Assembly: GCA_002118135.1 (NCBI GenBank)
Contig: BDIU01000308.1
Coordinates: 1 to 64,000 of the forward strand
Length of the DNA stretch: 64,000 nt
Origin: Trebouxia sp. TZW2008
Lineage: Eukaryota > Chlorophyta > Trebouxiophyceae > Trebouxiales > Trebouxiaceae
Direction of reading: 5' to 3'
Part shown: positions 23,201 through 34,886 of the stretch, piece after piece
Layout: every line of letters starts with the position of its first letter
Numbering within the stretch: the stretch's first letter is position 1
The notes under the pieces: model-generated
Database searches by the model: none
Seen by the model: the letters and a program-made list of their open reading frames with translations, nothing else
Told to the model about the DNA's origin: nothing
Translations under genes and position numbers: made by a program

Positions 23201-26200
23201 TGCAGATGGCTGGGAGCATCCTTCATTAGCTGCAAGCATTGGAGTCAACAGCCACCAGCATCACGCAGGTCTTGGGACAAAATACAGTGAGGAGTGTTTT
23301 CATCCGTCAGGGCAGATGACAGAGCACCAACAAGCCGCGAACTCTGCTGACATGGGTTTGCACTCTGGAAGATGCATTGGCAGCAGCATGCATCAGCTGC
23401 GCTACAACCAGCAGCTACAACAGCAGCTAGGGCAGCAGCCAGGGCAGCAGCCTCACTCAGAGTACACTGGAGCGCAAAATTTGCAGGCAAGAGATGCTGC
23501 GCAAATGCCTTCAGGTCAGGCAGGCACCCAACCAGTGCCTGCCAGGTGGCAGGATGGCAGATCAGTGGTGGACTCAAACCATATGGCTGCACCTCAGAGA
23601 GCACAGCACCACGCTGAGGCTGATCAGCTGAGCAGATCTTTGCTAGACGACATGGAGAAAGAAGCCGCTGCCGCTGATGAAGAAGTGTTCCTGCAGGCGC
23701 TGCAGGTCGGGACTTCTTTGTCTTCACAACTGCTTTGCCTTGTTGTGAGCCCCATCTCACTCAGCTATTTGCAATCCAGCTGGTCAGAGTGTGCCTTGAA
23801 ACAACATTGTAACCCTGCCAGAGCATGTCATAAGTTGCTTGAGTCTATTTAGCGTGTAGTCATTGCTATTGTCTGGAACATGCCATCAGATCAGATGCCA
23901 TCAGTGTCTAGCTAAAGCATGTAGAACCTTTGTTTGGCCCACTCATCGAGACTGTATGATGCATAGCAAATGACAAACAACATGAATTCGTACAGGAGCC
24001 GCCAGATGTTGTGTCAGCTGCTTTCAGCAATTTGACTCCTGGCATCACTGGTGAAGAGGAGCTGCAGCAGCTTCACAGTCAGCTGGCACAGACTGAGGCA
24101 GCACTGCGGGCTGAACAGCACAGCTGCAGTCTGTTGCGGGAGCACGCAGAGGAGAGCCAGGGCTACGCTGTGCAGGCCCAGGTGCAGCTGCAGAGGAGCC
24201 ACAGCAGGGCAGAACGACTGGCTGCCCTTGTCAACCAGGCTGACCAACAGCGCAAAGGGTGAGCAAGAAGTATCGATATAGCGTCAACAGTGTCAGTTTT
24301 GAGCTGCATGCCATTTCAAGAGGTTGTGGAACGATACCCTGAAGAGGCTGGCCAGTGCAACTACGATTTCAGGCTGAGCAGAGCCTGTTTATACATGCTG
24401 ACTTTACATGCAACCGTGTTTGCCAAGACCTGGCAACAAAGGAAACAGATGAGCATTGCTATTGCTATGTTCCATTGATTGTTCATCTCCTCCTACTGAC
24501 TGCTGCTGCATGCATCACAGTACAGATGAGCATTGCTGTTGCCCCTCTCCCACTGTAAACTTAAACCCACTGCAACAACTGCTGCCACATGGATCAAACA
24601 CACATGCTGTTGGTGTCTCCTGTTACTACCATCCACCTTCTGCAATGACTGCTGCTGCAGGGAGCAGCTGGCATCAAAAGCCTTGCAGCGGCGCATGCTG
24701 CATGCCTGGCACAAGTCTGCGCACCACAGCTGTCATGTGAAGCTGCTCACAGCCGCTGCATAAGATCTGGCAAGCCACTGCTGCTCTTGCCATCTCCTGT
24801 TGCAAGTATATCCAACATGCAATGACTGCAGGGAGCAGCTGGCATCACGAGGCTTGCAGCGGCGCACCACAGCTGTCATCTGAAGCTGCCCACAGCTGCT
24901 GCACAAGACCTGGCAAACCACTTGCGCCACAATCCAGCACACATGACTACTGCTCTTGCCACCTCCTGCTGCATCTATATTTCACATGCAATGACTGCAG
25001 GGAGCAGCTGGCATCAAGAGCCTTGCAGCGGCGCATGCTTCACGCCTGGCGCAAAGCTGCTCACCACAGCTGTCATGTGAAGCTGCTCACAGCTGCTGCA
25101 CAAGACCTGGCAAGTCACCACTGCCAGAAGCGCACCTGGGGCCGATGGTGCAGGGCAACTGTCTTGGCGCGTGGTTTAGCCCTGTTGGCTGCATCACGCA
25201 AGCAACACAGAATGGCTTCAGCCGTTGTTGCGTGGAAAGCATACACCTCTGAGATGCGGTGAGTCCGGGCTGTATGATGCAGCTGCCACCTCCTGGCAGT
25301 ATGGCTCAGCATGTATCTTGCAGTGCACAGCAGTTGGAAGATCTAAGCTTGTCTGTACTGCTTTTGTGCTTCGCCAAACATGTACTGATGGTGCTGTGCA
25401 TCGTTCAGCCATGCAACACAGCTGACTGGATTCTTGCAGTTGAGCCAATTCCTTGTTCTCCTGGATGTTTTTGATTGTCACTCAACAAATGTGAAGGCTT
25501 GATGTACCCTTGCACAATATCAGGCCTTCTTGCACACATTCCACTGGCTGTCCTCAATCACAACTGCTGGACGAAATTTTCTTTCCTGCATTCTGTACAG
25601 AATAACAACAGTCCAAAAGGGCACAACATGCAGTAGGTCTGTCACTGAGACAGCAACTCACTTCTCTTCGCAGTGAGGTGTGTGTACCAGGCCCCTGTCA
25701 GCATGGTGGTGTTGTTGAAGCTCATGCAAGGGCCAGCCTGCTAGTGCGAGCTTGTAGTGCCTGGCTGTTCTGGCTCACCCAGCACCAGCGTCCCAAAGCT
25801 GCCTTGGCCAAGAAAGCATTGCGGCATCATGCACTTGTGTGCAAATGCCAAGTTTTCCAGGCAAGTTGACTTGTGTGATACAACACACACAGCTGCACAC
25901 GCAAGCCAAGTGCATCATAGGCATGCATGTGTTTGCATGCGAAAGTCATGAATTGCAAGAAGGCATTTCTGCTCTGATGTCATGATGGCCTGAACGCCCT
26001 GAAAGTATATCAAAATGCAGCAAAATGGGCTTGTTTGCTTGATGCTTGTATATTGTCTGCTGTGACAAATAATCAAACTGTGCTGCTGCGTGATGCACAC
26101 CTACTCTATAGACAGACTTGCACCCTGCATTGCCAATTTGGCTGTCAGGCAGCGCATACATTGCACATGCATCCCCATGTGACAGCAACTTCAGTGATCA

Positions 26201-29200
26201 TCAGCTGCTGAGGTTAAATATCGACGCAATGCAGGGATGGCAAAGCATCTGTGCACACTATCATGAGAAGCGGCTGCTGCAGCATACAGCTGAGACCCAG
26301 TATGATGGCAGACTGAAGCGCACTCACTGGCAGCTTTGGAAGGCCTTCACAGCACGTAAAAACTTTGCTAGAAGCCAGCAGGTGCGTCAAAGTCTGCCAG
26401 CTTGCAAGTTTGTGCTGCAACCATGGCTTGCTATGCCATAATGTCGACAGTGATGCATGAGCAAAGCCCGCCCTGCACAAAAGGGCATTTGCCTGCCATC
26501 ACCAAAATCATGCCAACATGCCTGTTTGTACTTGAAGCATCTGGACAGCAGCATGTATGTGCCAAGCTTACGCCCTTTGATTCCTTCAGGCAATACTCGC
26601 AGAGATTGTTCTATGCAATGGCGTTGCGTTTGACAAGGTTCATACTGATGCATACACAGATGCGTACTGATGTGCTCGTCAAACAGTGTGTTGAGCACTG
26701 CATTTGTGCATTGCAAAGGCATATCAGTGTGGTGCTGAAGCACTGCATGCTCAGCGCTGCTGTTGTGCATTGCAAAAATGTGCCTGTGCGGTCATTGGTG
26801 ACTTGCATCCTGTAAGCAGACTGTTGGATAAGGATGTTGCATATGCATGTCAAAGTGGCAGCCAAACACTGCATGCTTAGCATTGCCTTTGTGCATTGCA
26901 GAGGCCTGTTATTGTGGTGTTCAAGCACTGCATGCTGAGGAGGTTTCTGGCAGGCATGGCAAGTGGTTTGCATCCTGTAGGCATACTGTTGGACCAGGAT
27001 GTTGCACATGCATGGCAAATTGGCAGCCAAACACATGCCAAGTGCTTGTTTGCTGCCATGCAGAGGCATGCCAGTGTGGTCTTCAAGCACTGCATGCTGA
27101 GGAGGTGCTGGCAGGCATGGCAAGCCTTCATGCATGACTCCTGGCACAGAAGAGCACAGCATCACAGTGCTATGAGGCGCAGGCGTGATAGCCTGATGTG
27201 GAGGGCGTTCAGCAGCTGGCAGCAGCAGTGGAAGGTGATGCAGACCTGGTTGGCCACACAACGGCAGAAATGCTTCAGGCACCATTTGCACAGGTGAGGC
27301 AGGCCAATCTGTACCATGCTCAACGTATCCGGTCATGTTTGTGGTGACGAATCACCGGACAGGCATGTGTCTGATGCTCTGGATGAATCCTGCTGCTAGT
27401 GTCAAGCCCAAAGGACAATAGAACAGACCTGCTCAAGACTGTTGATGCGTAGGCTGTCAACAACGCATGTTCAGATGGGCATGACAATGTGCTGCTTGGG
27501 ATGAATGCTCAGCAGCATTTGAACCCTTCGACAAGCAGCTGCTACAAGCACATTGCTGAGTGTCTGAGTGGTGTCAATCTTGCATGCAGGTGGCATGCAA
27601 ACACCATTCATCAGCAGCAATGGCACCAGCTGATTGCAAAAGCGGGAAGGCTGCAGCAGCGCAAGCAAATCAGGAAGCTTCAGCAAGCCTTCTGCACGTG
27701 GGCCATCAATGCTGCTTTGCAGAAGCTTAGCAGAAGCAGGCTTGCGAGGGCGCAAAAGCACATGCGCCTTTTCAAAACCCAGCGCATCCTGCTGGCCTGG
27801 TACTACAGCATACACAACATCAAGCTTGTACGGCTACATGTTCAGCTGGCTGAGCGTCAGAGCAGGCTTCTTGATGTCCACGAGCAGGCACAGGTAGCCG
27901 GCAGAGCGGTGCAAGAGCTGCAGCTCGAACGTGCGCAACTGCATCAGCGCTTGGAACGAGTCGCTGATCACGCCAAAATTCAGGTCGGACAGCTGGCGGT
28001 GGCGAATGACAAGCTGCAGGCTTTGCAGCAGCGAGATGAAGAGCATCAGCTGATCGTCAGGGAGCGTGACAACTTGTCAGAGGCGCTAGCTGTTACGAAG
28101 CAGCAGCTGAGCCAAGCTCAGCATGAGTCTCAGCAGTCTGCAGCAGCCTTGGTGGAATTCGAAGCTGATGGCAGCCAGGCCGCAGCTGCAGCTCAGGACA
28201 AGTATGAAAGGCTCGAGGGCACCTGTGTGAATCTGCAGCGTCACCTCAGTATGCGCAAGGCTACAATGGATGCCTGTGTGGCCTTGTTACAAGCTGCAGG
28301 TCATAGGTAGGCACTCGGAACATAGCTCCTGTTTGCCAAGCTGCAGACGCATCTGCCTTGCAGTGCATGCACAGCCCATGGCAAGATCAGCCTGACATTT
28401 AGCACACACTCAACACTGTTGCCATCAATCACAGCTCTGATGAGTGTGCCGTGCCCTCAAGGCATGCATCACTGAGGCATTTTGGTCAGTGTCCAGCGCT
28501 ATCACTTGCTTGACCATGGCCTCAAAAGTCATGGGAGCTGAGCTGGCTCTGCTTTGGACAAGCTCTGAGGCTGTTTGATGACTCAGTTCAATGCATGCGG
28601 CTTTCATTGCAGGTCCACTGCCACTGAGGATGAGCAAGGCAGCTCTGCTGAGTTGGAAGTCATGGTCAAGGCTGCTCTGCACCAGCATGCGCAAGCAGAG
28701 CAGGCAATGCAGGAACGCAGGCAGCAGCAACAGGCTGACCTGCAGGCGCTGCATCATGCCCTTGAAGACAGCAACCGACAGCAGCAAGAGCACCAGTCCT
28801 GTCTGCAACAGACACAGGTGTGTGCTTTTGCCTTTTTAGGATAACACAGGACCAAAGTGCTTGGGCACAGTTGATTGCCCCGGTACGTACCTAGCTGGGC
28901 CTGCTGAGCCTGTCTAGCACATGTGTAGAACGAATGAGAAATGGATTCTTTGCCTGAGCTGTTGCAATGCCTAAGGCGAGGGCACTCGCCACGTCAAGTT
29001 GAGATGGTACTGTTGAGCATCCCTGCGCTTAGCTGTAGTCTGCCATTGCCATACGGACACCTGTAGCTGAGTCATCAGGTGCTGTGAACACTGTTTGCTG
29101 GAGGGCTGCAATGCATGCTCAGAATCCAAAAGAAGGTCAGGTGTCGTGACTGACTGGGACACACTCTTATGGGCTTTCAAGCATCTCAAAAGCTGCACAG

Positions 29201-30087
29201 CTCCTTTCCCTTTCAGAATGCACCACTGCATTGAAAGGCTGCAATGCTATCACAGGATTTTAGGTGGCATGTCAAGTGTCATAATGCTGTCAAGCGCTCT
29301 GAAGCACTTGAGCAGCTGTAAGGGCCCCTGATTTACGAGAAGGCAATGCTATATTGACAGCCCTACCTTCTGAGATTTGCAATGCTGCGTCTGCTTCTAT
29401 TGCTGAGAAACTTCCGCTGCTACACAGGTGAGACTGCAGCAAGCAGAGAGCCTAATTCAGCAGCAGCGCATGGCCATAGACCAGCTGCACAGCCAGCACA
29501 GCAACAGCAAGAAGCACCTGGTGCCCGCGGGTCATGTGCGGCAGAGTGAGAACGAGTACTGGCGCACTTGGCTTCAGGCTAGCGCTGCATGTTCTGCTGG
29601 CCAAACAGCACCAGAACAGCACAGTCAGCCTCCACCAACAGCAAGCACTGCTAATGCGCTAGCACATGGCCAGGCCAATCAGTCATGGCTGCATATGCCA
29701 CGTAAATCTGCTGTGGACTGCCATCATGTAGCAGGCTGTGAGCAGGCACATGAGTCATGGCTGCCTATCGGACAGCAATCTGCAGAAGCGGAGTGTCTTC
29801 ATGTAGCAGGTTTTGATGGGCCAGCCAACGGTCGCCGCAGTGGTGGTGCCTCCAGTGTCACCAGCAGTCTCAATGCGCGGCGACATCAACAGAAGAAGAA
29901 GCAGTTGACGCATGCCAGTACCCCCCTGAGCAGCTGTGCCAGCCTAGATAACGTTTGCTTTGTAGAGCAGAGGAGTTCTGCTGCTCTGTCTGGTTGTCAA
30001 TCCTGCGGTTGGCGGCCTGGTTTGAAAAGGTATGGGAAGCAAACTAGCTGCAGGGAACACGTTTTTGTAGCTGACAGTATAGAGTAA
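17242..30087 (+). CDS. LRR + SFI1-repeat + coiled-coil protein (centriole/basal-body type)
   Basis: A large multi-exon gene. Exon 1 (MVTYVQLEERRSSSKSPRKR, donor near 17,301) starts at ATG 17242. Exons around 17,929-18,060, 18,355-18,548 and 18,979-19,131 encode a short leucine-rich-repeat domain with an LRR cap (TLYLSKNSLRSLQG, then YRAHVIAKLPELQMLDGKAI). Helical exons follow at 19.5-21.3 kb. Next is a Ser/Arg- then Gln-rich disordered exon of about 2.1 kb (21.6-23.7 kb), including RSRSRSRNQTPEP. A coiled-coil exon lies at 24.0-24.3 kb. From 25.0 to 27.8 kb, helices carry aromatic spacing typical of SFI1 centrin-binding repeats (LHAWRKA, WGRWCRA, VVAWKAY, CWQAWQAF, WRAFSSW, LLAWYYS, about 30 residues apart). 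Coiled coil resumes to 28.8 kb, and a Ser-rich tail ends at 30087. LRR plus centrin-type repeats plus coiled coil suggest a centrosomal or basal-body scaffold. Whether it is one transcript throughout is inferred from matching orientation and splice sites. Confidence 0.7.
24661..24763 (+). pseudogene. decayed duplicate of an SFI1-repeat exon (copy a)
   Basis: After an acceptor (GCTGCTGCAG) it repeats the exon beginning EQLASRALQRRMLHAW at 25,001 as EQLASKALQRRMLHAW. A C-to-T change makes a TAA stop where the intact exon reads GCTGCACAAGAC. It is the first of three copies at about 170-bp spacing. Confidence 0.75.
24832..24885 (+). pseudogene. decayed duplicate of an SFI1-repeat exon (copy b)
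   Basis: Second copy of the same exon start (EQLASRGLQRR), with an internal deletion that removes the MLHAW core and shifts the frame. The acceptor (AATGACTGCAG) is intact and identical to that of the functional copy. It starts 171 bp after copy a and 169 bp before the intact exon at 25,001. Confidence 0.75.
25001..25258 (+). CDS. intact SFI1-repeat exon of the LRR-SFI1 gene
   Basis: Listed separately because it is the functional member of the three-copy array. It runs from the acceptor AATGACTGCAG to the donor GATGCG|GTGAGT and encodes three SFI1-like helices, with tryptophans in LHAWRKAA, WGRWCRAT and VVAWKAYT. The two upstream copies lack an open frame or a donor. Confidence 0.7.
26717..27140 (+). 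repeat. three-copy tandem array around another SFI1-repeat exon
   Basis: Blocks beginning near 26,717, 26,902 and 27,064 share the segment VVFKHCMLRR or a close variant (VVLKHCMLS in the first) and the preceding intron text (TGTTGGA..AGGATGTTGCA..TGCATG). Only the third continues into an open SFI1-type exon (CWQAWQAFMHDSWHRRAQ) with a donor near 27,294. The first lost its AG acceptor context; the second diverges after GCATGGCAAG. The unit is about 160-185 bp. Confidence 0.7.
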
Positions 30088-31014
30088 AGACTATGTTAAA
30101 TTTGAGTTCATTGTGTATGTCATGGTGTTTTGTGGTGTGCATGCACTCTTCTTACCCATGAAAAGTGACGAACCCTTTGCAGCTGTAGTGAGACAGAACG
30201 TCAGTATGAGCCAAACTGCCGTCAGTCTGGACATGCATACAACAGCCTCGCTGCATGACGCTGAGCTGCAGGGCGTATGTACGCAGCATGTCATGGCGTC
30301 CTGTCAGCAGCAAGGTTGAGCTCAAGGCTCATCGGTAACAGCAACAATCGTTACATACAGCAGTATGGGCATTGTGCATGATACCGTCCCTGTGCACTAG
30401 GCATCCATGTCAGAGAGTTATCAGCAAGCAATGTTTAGGTAGCAATGCTTACACGGACTGGCAAATTGGGTTATTTAATGTTCAAACCATGTTCAACAAT
30501 ATGCTTGCAAAAGCTAAATTCAAAACTGACAAACATAAATAAACTTATACAATAGTATGTCTAAAAGGAGCACACCCCTAAATGGCTGCATTGCGCCAAC
30601 AATTAACTGCATGCATGTCATGAGCTGCAGACAAGCTTGCATGCATTTTCAAGAAAAAGAAATCAAATGCTTCTAGCAAGGCGTTCTGTCTGCAAAAACG
30701 GCCTGCAACTCAGATGCGCAAAACTGACATGTCTCTCAGCTCTCATCACTTTCAAAAGGAAACATACATATAATGATTCCAGCTGCCATCAAGCTAGGGG
30801 CTTGTTGCCACGCTGCCTAATGTCCAGCATGTATATGCTGCTGTAGTACATGCTCGGGATTTGACCTGAATCATAAGTTCTGCTGCAGTGCGAAATGTCA
30901 TGAGCCTGTGCACGCCGCAGTGATTGCCACAACTGCTTTGCGTGTTTGCTTTACCAGTGGTGATGAGTAGGCGGACTATGAGTGAACAGCGCATCAGCAT
31001 TCCAAAGTGAAAGC
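30088..31014. other. convergent 3' intergenic region
   Basis: This lies between the stop of the LRR-SFI1 gene (+) and the stop of the desaturase gene (-). The middle part (about 30,460-30,560) is A/T-rich. Only short open frames without splice structure are present. Candidate TGTAA signals for the minus-strand gene (GTTACA and TTACAC on the + strand) occur near 30,350 and 30,450. Confidence 0.4.
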
Positions 31015-33237
31015 TTATTTGAATGCCAAGCGCTGCTTCTGCCTGTCAGTGGGCAGCTTCACGCTGGTGGCAAGACCAACTTTCTGAAGGGCGGAGATGA
31101 CCATCCAGGTGATATCAATCTGCCACTTGTCAAGCCCATGGCGAGCTGAAAACTGGAAAGCGTGATGGTTGTTGTGCCAACCCTCTCCAAACGCAAGTGC
31201 AGCCACCCACCAGTTGTTACGTGACAAGTCTCCTGTATAGCAGCGCAGCTTTGATGATGTCTGATGCATGGATTGCGAGCGACTGTGAGCCGTCACTGAT
31301 TGCACTGCAGCTTTCAAACATGACTGTCAACACTCATCGCTGTGTAGGTTGAAAGAGAGGTCTCATCTCATGCATGCTGACTTGGCATAAGGCCGGACAG
31401 CAACATTCCTCACAACATTCCCTGATGGCTGAGCTTGTCCAACAGATCCATGCAACACTTTGGCACATGCAACAAACAGCAGCACTTTGTATTTGAATGG
31501 TGCAAGCTGGTTTGATGGATCGCTGATGCATCGCTCAACCCAAGTCTGCCTACTCATACTACTGACTACATGTAGTTTGTACAATGAACAAAAACAAATA
31601 AAGCAAATATGACAAGTACTGGCAACATGCAGTAATTGTTGCTTACCCGTGTTGTACGACTGGTAACCCCAGCAGTGTGACGCTGAGTTGACAAACCAGG
31701 TGATGTGGTACACAAAGGCAATGCGCAAAGCACCACCCCACACCATGGCTGGAAACCCGCCCACAGCAAAAAGAGCAGCAAACATGCCCACAACATGCCA
31801 GGTGTATGTCTTCTGAATGAAATTGTAGAAAGGTTGGCAAGTCATGTCAGCCACATTTGACCGGTTGCCCACTCGCTCCAGTGTTGACTGCATCATGTCA
31901 GTATGCTTGTCAGCTTTGTTGCATTCATTCATTGCTTTAAGCTTGTCTTATGTCAATGGGGGCAGTAGGCGAACAACGGCCTTAGGTGATGCAGAGCAAT
32001 CGGCAATGTATACCAATAACGAAGTCCAGTCTGAATGCTTGATGCTTATTGAGATGCGCTGATTGGCATCAGCATCTGTGATGAGTATACGCAACGAGGT
32101 CAACAACTCCCATACAGTCATGCCCTAACCAGCATGCAAGCTACCATATTATGCGTGCCAGACAACACCCCGGCATGACAAGTGAAGCAGTGATGTCATG
32201 TACTGGGTACAGTGCCAATGGTGAATGCCAGCACATTCACTGCACTCACAACCAATGTCATGAACATTGAGAGAAAAAGCGTACAAAACAATGTCAGTAC
32301 AGGTTGGTACCACCGTACTGCATGAGAGAGCCAAGCTTGCAAAGCACTGACCTTGTTATCAAGCAGCCATCCCATGTGACTCCACCAAAACCCCTCATAG
32401 GGGGAGTGGGGGTCCAGGGGGGTGTCTGTATGCAGGTGGTGGTAGCGGTGGCTTGAGACCCATTCCATGGGCTCGCCTTGAATGGCAAGCACTCCACAGT
32501 ATGCCAACACATACTCCAGCCACTTGGGCGTCTGGAAACTGCCATGGCTAAGCTGTCTGTGATATGACAGTGTGATGCCTAGACAGCCAGTGATGAAATA
32601 GCTAACGGCAAACAGGCCCAACATGGGCCATGAGAAAGTGAATGGCGCTGCTAGGCACAGCCCATGGATGAATAGCATGAAGCCAACATACTGCTTGTCT
32701 GTGGCTGCCCAGGATCTGTCTCTGAAGAAGTTTGTTTTCTGGGTGCCATATACGTCTGAGAGCAGCACTTTGCGCCCATCTGGCTCAAGCTTCTGAGCTT
32801 CTTTGCTGGGCTTGGGAACCACCCTCTTGGTGTCTAACGGCTTCTGAAATAGCTGCTCATACTGCTGGCTATACGATAGCTGCTCTGGTGGGCTTGCGGC
32901 GGGTGTGTCTTCTAGAACGTCAGGTGCTGCAACCGCTCTGCAGTGTAGAGCGGTCTCAGCAGCTGTTGAGGACAGAATTCATGGTGTTTTTAGGTACAAT
33001 GCCCTGATGCATGCAGAAAACATACCGTGCAGGCCGAGCGCATCGTGTGCGGGGTGCGCAGTGCAACCGAAGCTCAACACCTCTAACACGCAATTCCAGC
33101 TGACATGCCCCGGCGCGTGGAGAGCGCAAAAGCGCTGGACGAGCTGACGCTCTGACGCGAGATTGATGTAGAGTGCTTGTACGCTGCACTACAGTACTGT
33201 CGCCGACCGCAAGCCCGAACGTAGCCCAAGCTGCCAT
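31015..33237 (-). CDS. FAD5: plastid acyl-lipid desaturase (FAD5/ADS type)
   Basis: A membrane di-iron desaturase of the plant ADS family. Plastid members introduce the first double bond into palmitate on MGDG; other members are delta-9 enzymes, so the exact regiochemistry is not fixed by sequence alone. Four exons: 33237 to about 33028, about 32961-32352, 31887-31647 and 31232-31015. All three histidine boxes are present: HRQLSH, HRYHH (in EWVSSHRYHHLHTDTPLDPH) and HNNHH (in GEGWHNNHHAFQFSARHG). The end KLPTDRQKQRLAF is nearly identical to the plant family. Hydrophobic segments lie on both sides of the first box. The N-terminal about 70 residues are rich in Arg, Ala and Ser with few acids, consistent with a chloroplast transit peptide. 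For exon 2 I used the acceptor CTACACTGCAG, because the one just upstream breaks the frame. Confidence 0.9.
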
Positions 33238-33682
33238 GCACCTCGTGAATCGCAGTCCTGATAGGACTTGTGCTCACCGCACAAGCGACAGATCGCAGAC
33301 TCTCCTGAGTTGAAGTGGATCAAAACGGAGTGGGTTCACGCCAATGGTCGCGGCCACGCGCAGGTTAGAAGCGTTGATCGACCTGTGCCTTGCGTTGCAC
33401 GCAGCATGTGCCCGGCAGCAGATTCGATGATGAATCTGTTGTCAGCCAGTAATTTGTTTAGGTTTTGCCGCCCGGGATTAGGGTTGCGGACCTGCCATTA
33501 TGCTGGCAGGTGCATACACCTAAGCGATCCGCCTGCACCCTTTGCGTTCATGCCAATGTAGACTGCAGACCTCGTAGGCATCAGTTGGAGAAGCAAGGAT
33601 CTGGTTGCGTTTGACGCGTGCACAGCTGCCACCTTGGTCAGGCACATCCCGCCTCATATTCGCTACTTAACCCGACAACAGT
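33238..33682. promoter_or_regulatory. shared divergent promoter (FAD5 / eIF1A) with telobox-like motif
   Basis: 445 bp lie between the two start codons. Near 33,458-33,486 the sequence reads TTTAGGTTTTG and then ATTAGGGTTG. These resemble the plant telobox (AAACCCTAA or its complement), which is common in promoters of translation genes. Assignment to eIF1A is inference. Confidence 0.4.
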
Positions 33683-34886
33683 ATGCCAAAGAATAAAGGT
33701 AAGCGCCCAGCTGTATCTTTTGTGCTGAAGAGCTTGTCCCATTGAAAGCGCTCGACACCAGCGATCATGACGTTGCAGGGAAAGGAGGAAAGAATAGGAG
33801 AAGGGGTGAGCTCTGCCTTCTAGCCTTGTCAAGTCTTTTTGGCCACCCAGGTGCGACGTGTATGAGCCCCATGCCTTGCTGCAGGTAAAAACGAGAGCGA
33901 GGAGAAGCGCGAACTGATATTCAAGGAAGATGGACAAGGTAGTCAGTCTGCCATGCCCCTATTGATCACTAGCTGATGTGACACTGTCCAGCACATTCCA
34001 TTCAGCATCAATGGGGGCTATCGCATCACGCAGAGTATGCACAAGTGCTGCGCATGCTTGGCAATGGGCGACTGGAGGCCATGTGCATTGATGGCACAAA
34101 GAGGCTTTGCCATATCAGAGGCAAAATGAGGAAGAAGGTGTGGGTCAACACGGTGAGTACGCCTGCATGAATGTTGTGATGGCAAAATAACTGCAAATTT
34201 GTCAGCACTTGAGGACCCTGCAAGTTACGCAACTGGCAATCAGCTTGAATACTCTGCATCCGAATGACCAGCCATTAGGATGCTGACATGAAGTGCACTA
34301 TGTAGGCTGCTGACGGACATGGTAGACTAGGAATGAGCGGATACAACTAGCCAGCACTGCGTTGCTTGCCTGCCAATCGTGCTGTTCTGAGCAAGTTGAA
34401 TTCTTTGCAGGGTGACATCATTTTGGTTGGCCTACGAGATTACCAAGATGAGAAGGCTGATGTCATACTGAAGTAAGCTGACAGCAATAAAGTCAACGCT
34501 GCACAGCTGGTCTTGATGATGTTTTGCTGACACTTCGGATTTGCAGATATATGGCTGATGAGGCCAGGAATCTGAAGCAGTATAAAGAGCTGCCTGAGAA
34601 CAGTAAGTGCAGCATCTCTGCTTGCCATGCAGGGTTTCAGATGTCAACTGACATTTCATGCCAATAATGTAATTGCATGCTGACCTTATGCTGATGCTTG
34701 GGATGGTGTTGCAGTCCGTGTAAATGAGACAGACACCTTTGCTGATGAAGAGGGTCTCAATGATGAGTACTTTGACTTCGAGGACATCTCAGGTATGGGA
34801 AACAAGTTTGTTGTGTGTGTGCTGACTTGGCTTATTTTCACACTTAGTCTTGACTTACCAGGATTTTGCTATCTGCAGAGATTTAG
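33683..34886 (+). CDS. EIF1A: eukaryotic translation initiation factor 1A (eIF1A)
   Basis: eIF1A binds the A site of the 40S subunit, promotes scanning and helps recruit the ternary complex. Eight exons in perfect phase: 33683-33698, 33779-33805, 33885-33938, 34034-34152, 34411-34472, 34547-34602, 34715-34792 and 34879-34886, giving 139 residues (human 144). The basic N-terminal tail [15 protein letters not shown], the OB-fold blocks [36 protein letters not shown] and [15 protein letters not shown], and the acidic C-terminal tail ending FDFEDISEI are all canonical. The last exon holds only eight bases (the end of S, then E, I and the TAG stop). A TGTAA motif near 35,053 could be its poly(A) signal. 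Confidence 0.97.

Noticed and set aside
23245..23760. Open frame of 171 codons on the - strand
   Set aside because: Antisense to the Gln/Ser-rich exon of the LRR-SFI1 gene, which has clear splice boundaries and fits the neighbouring exons.
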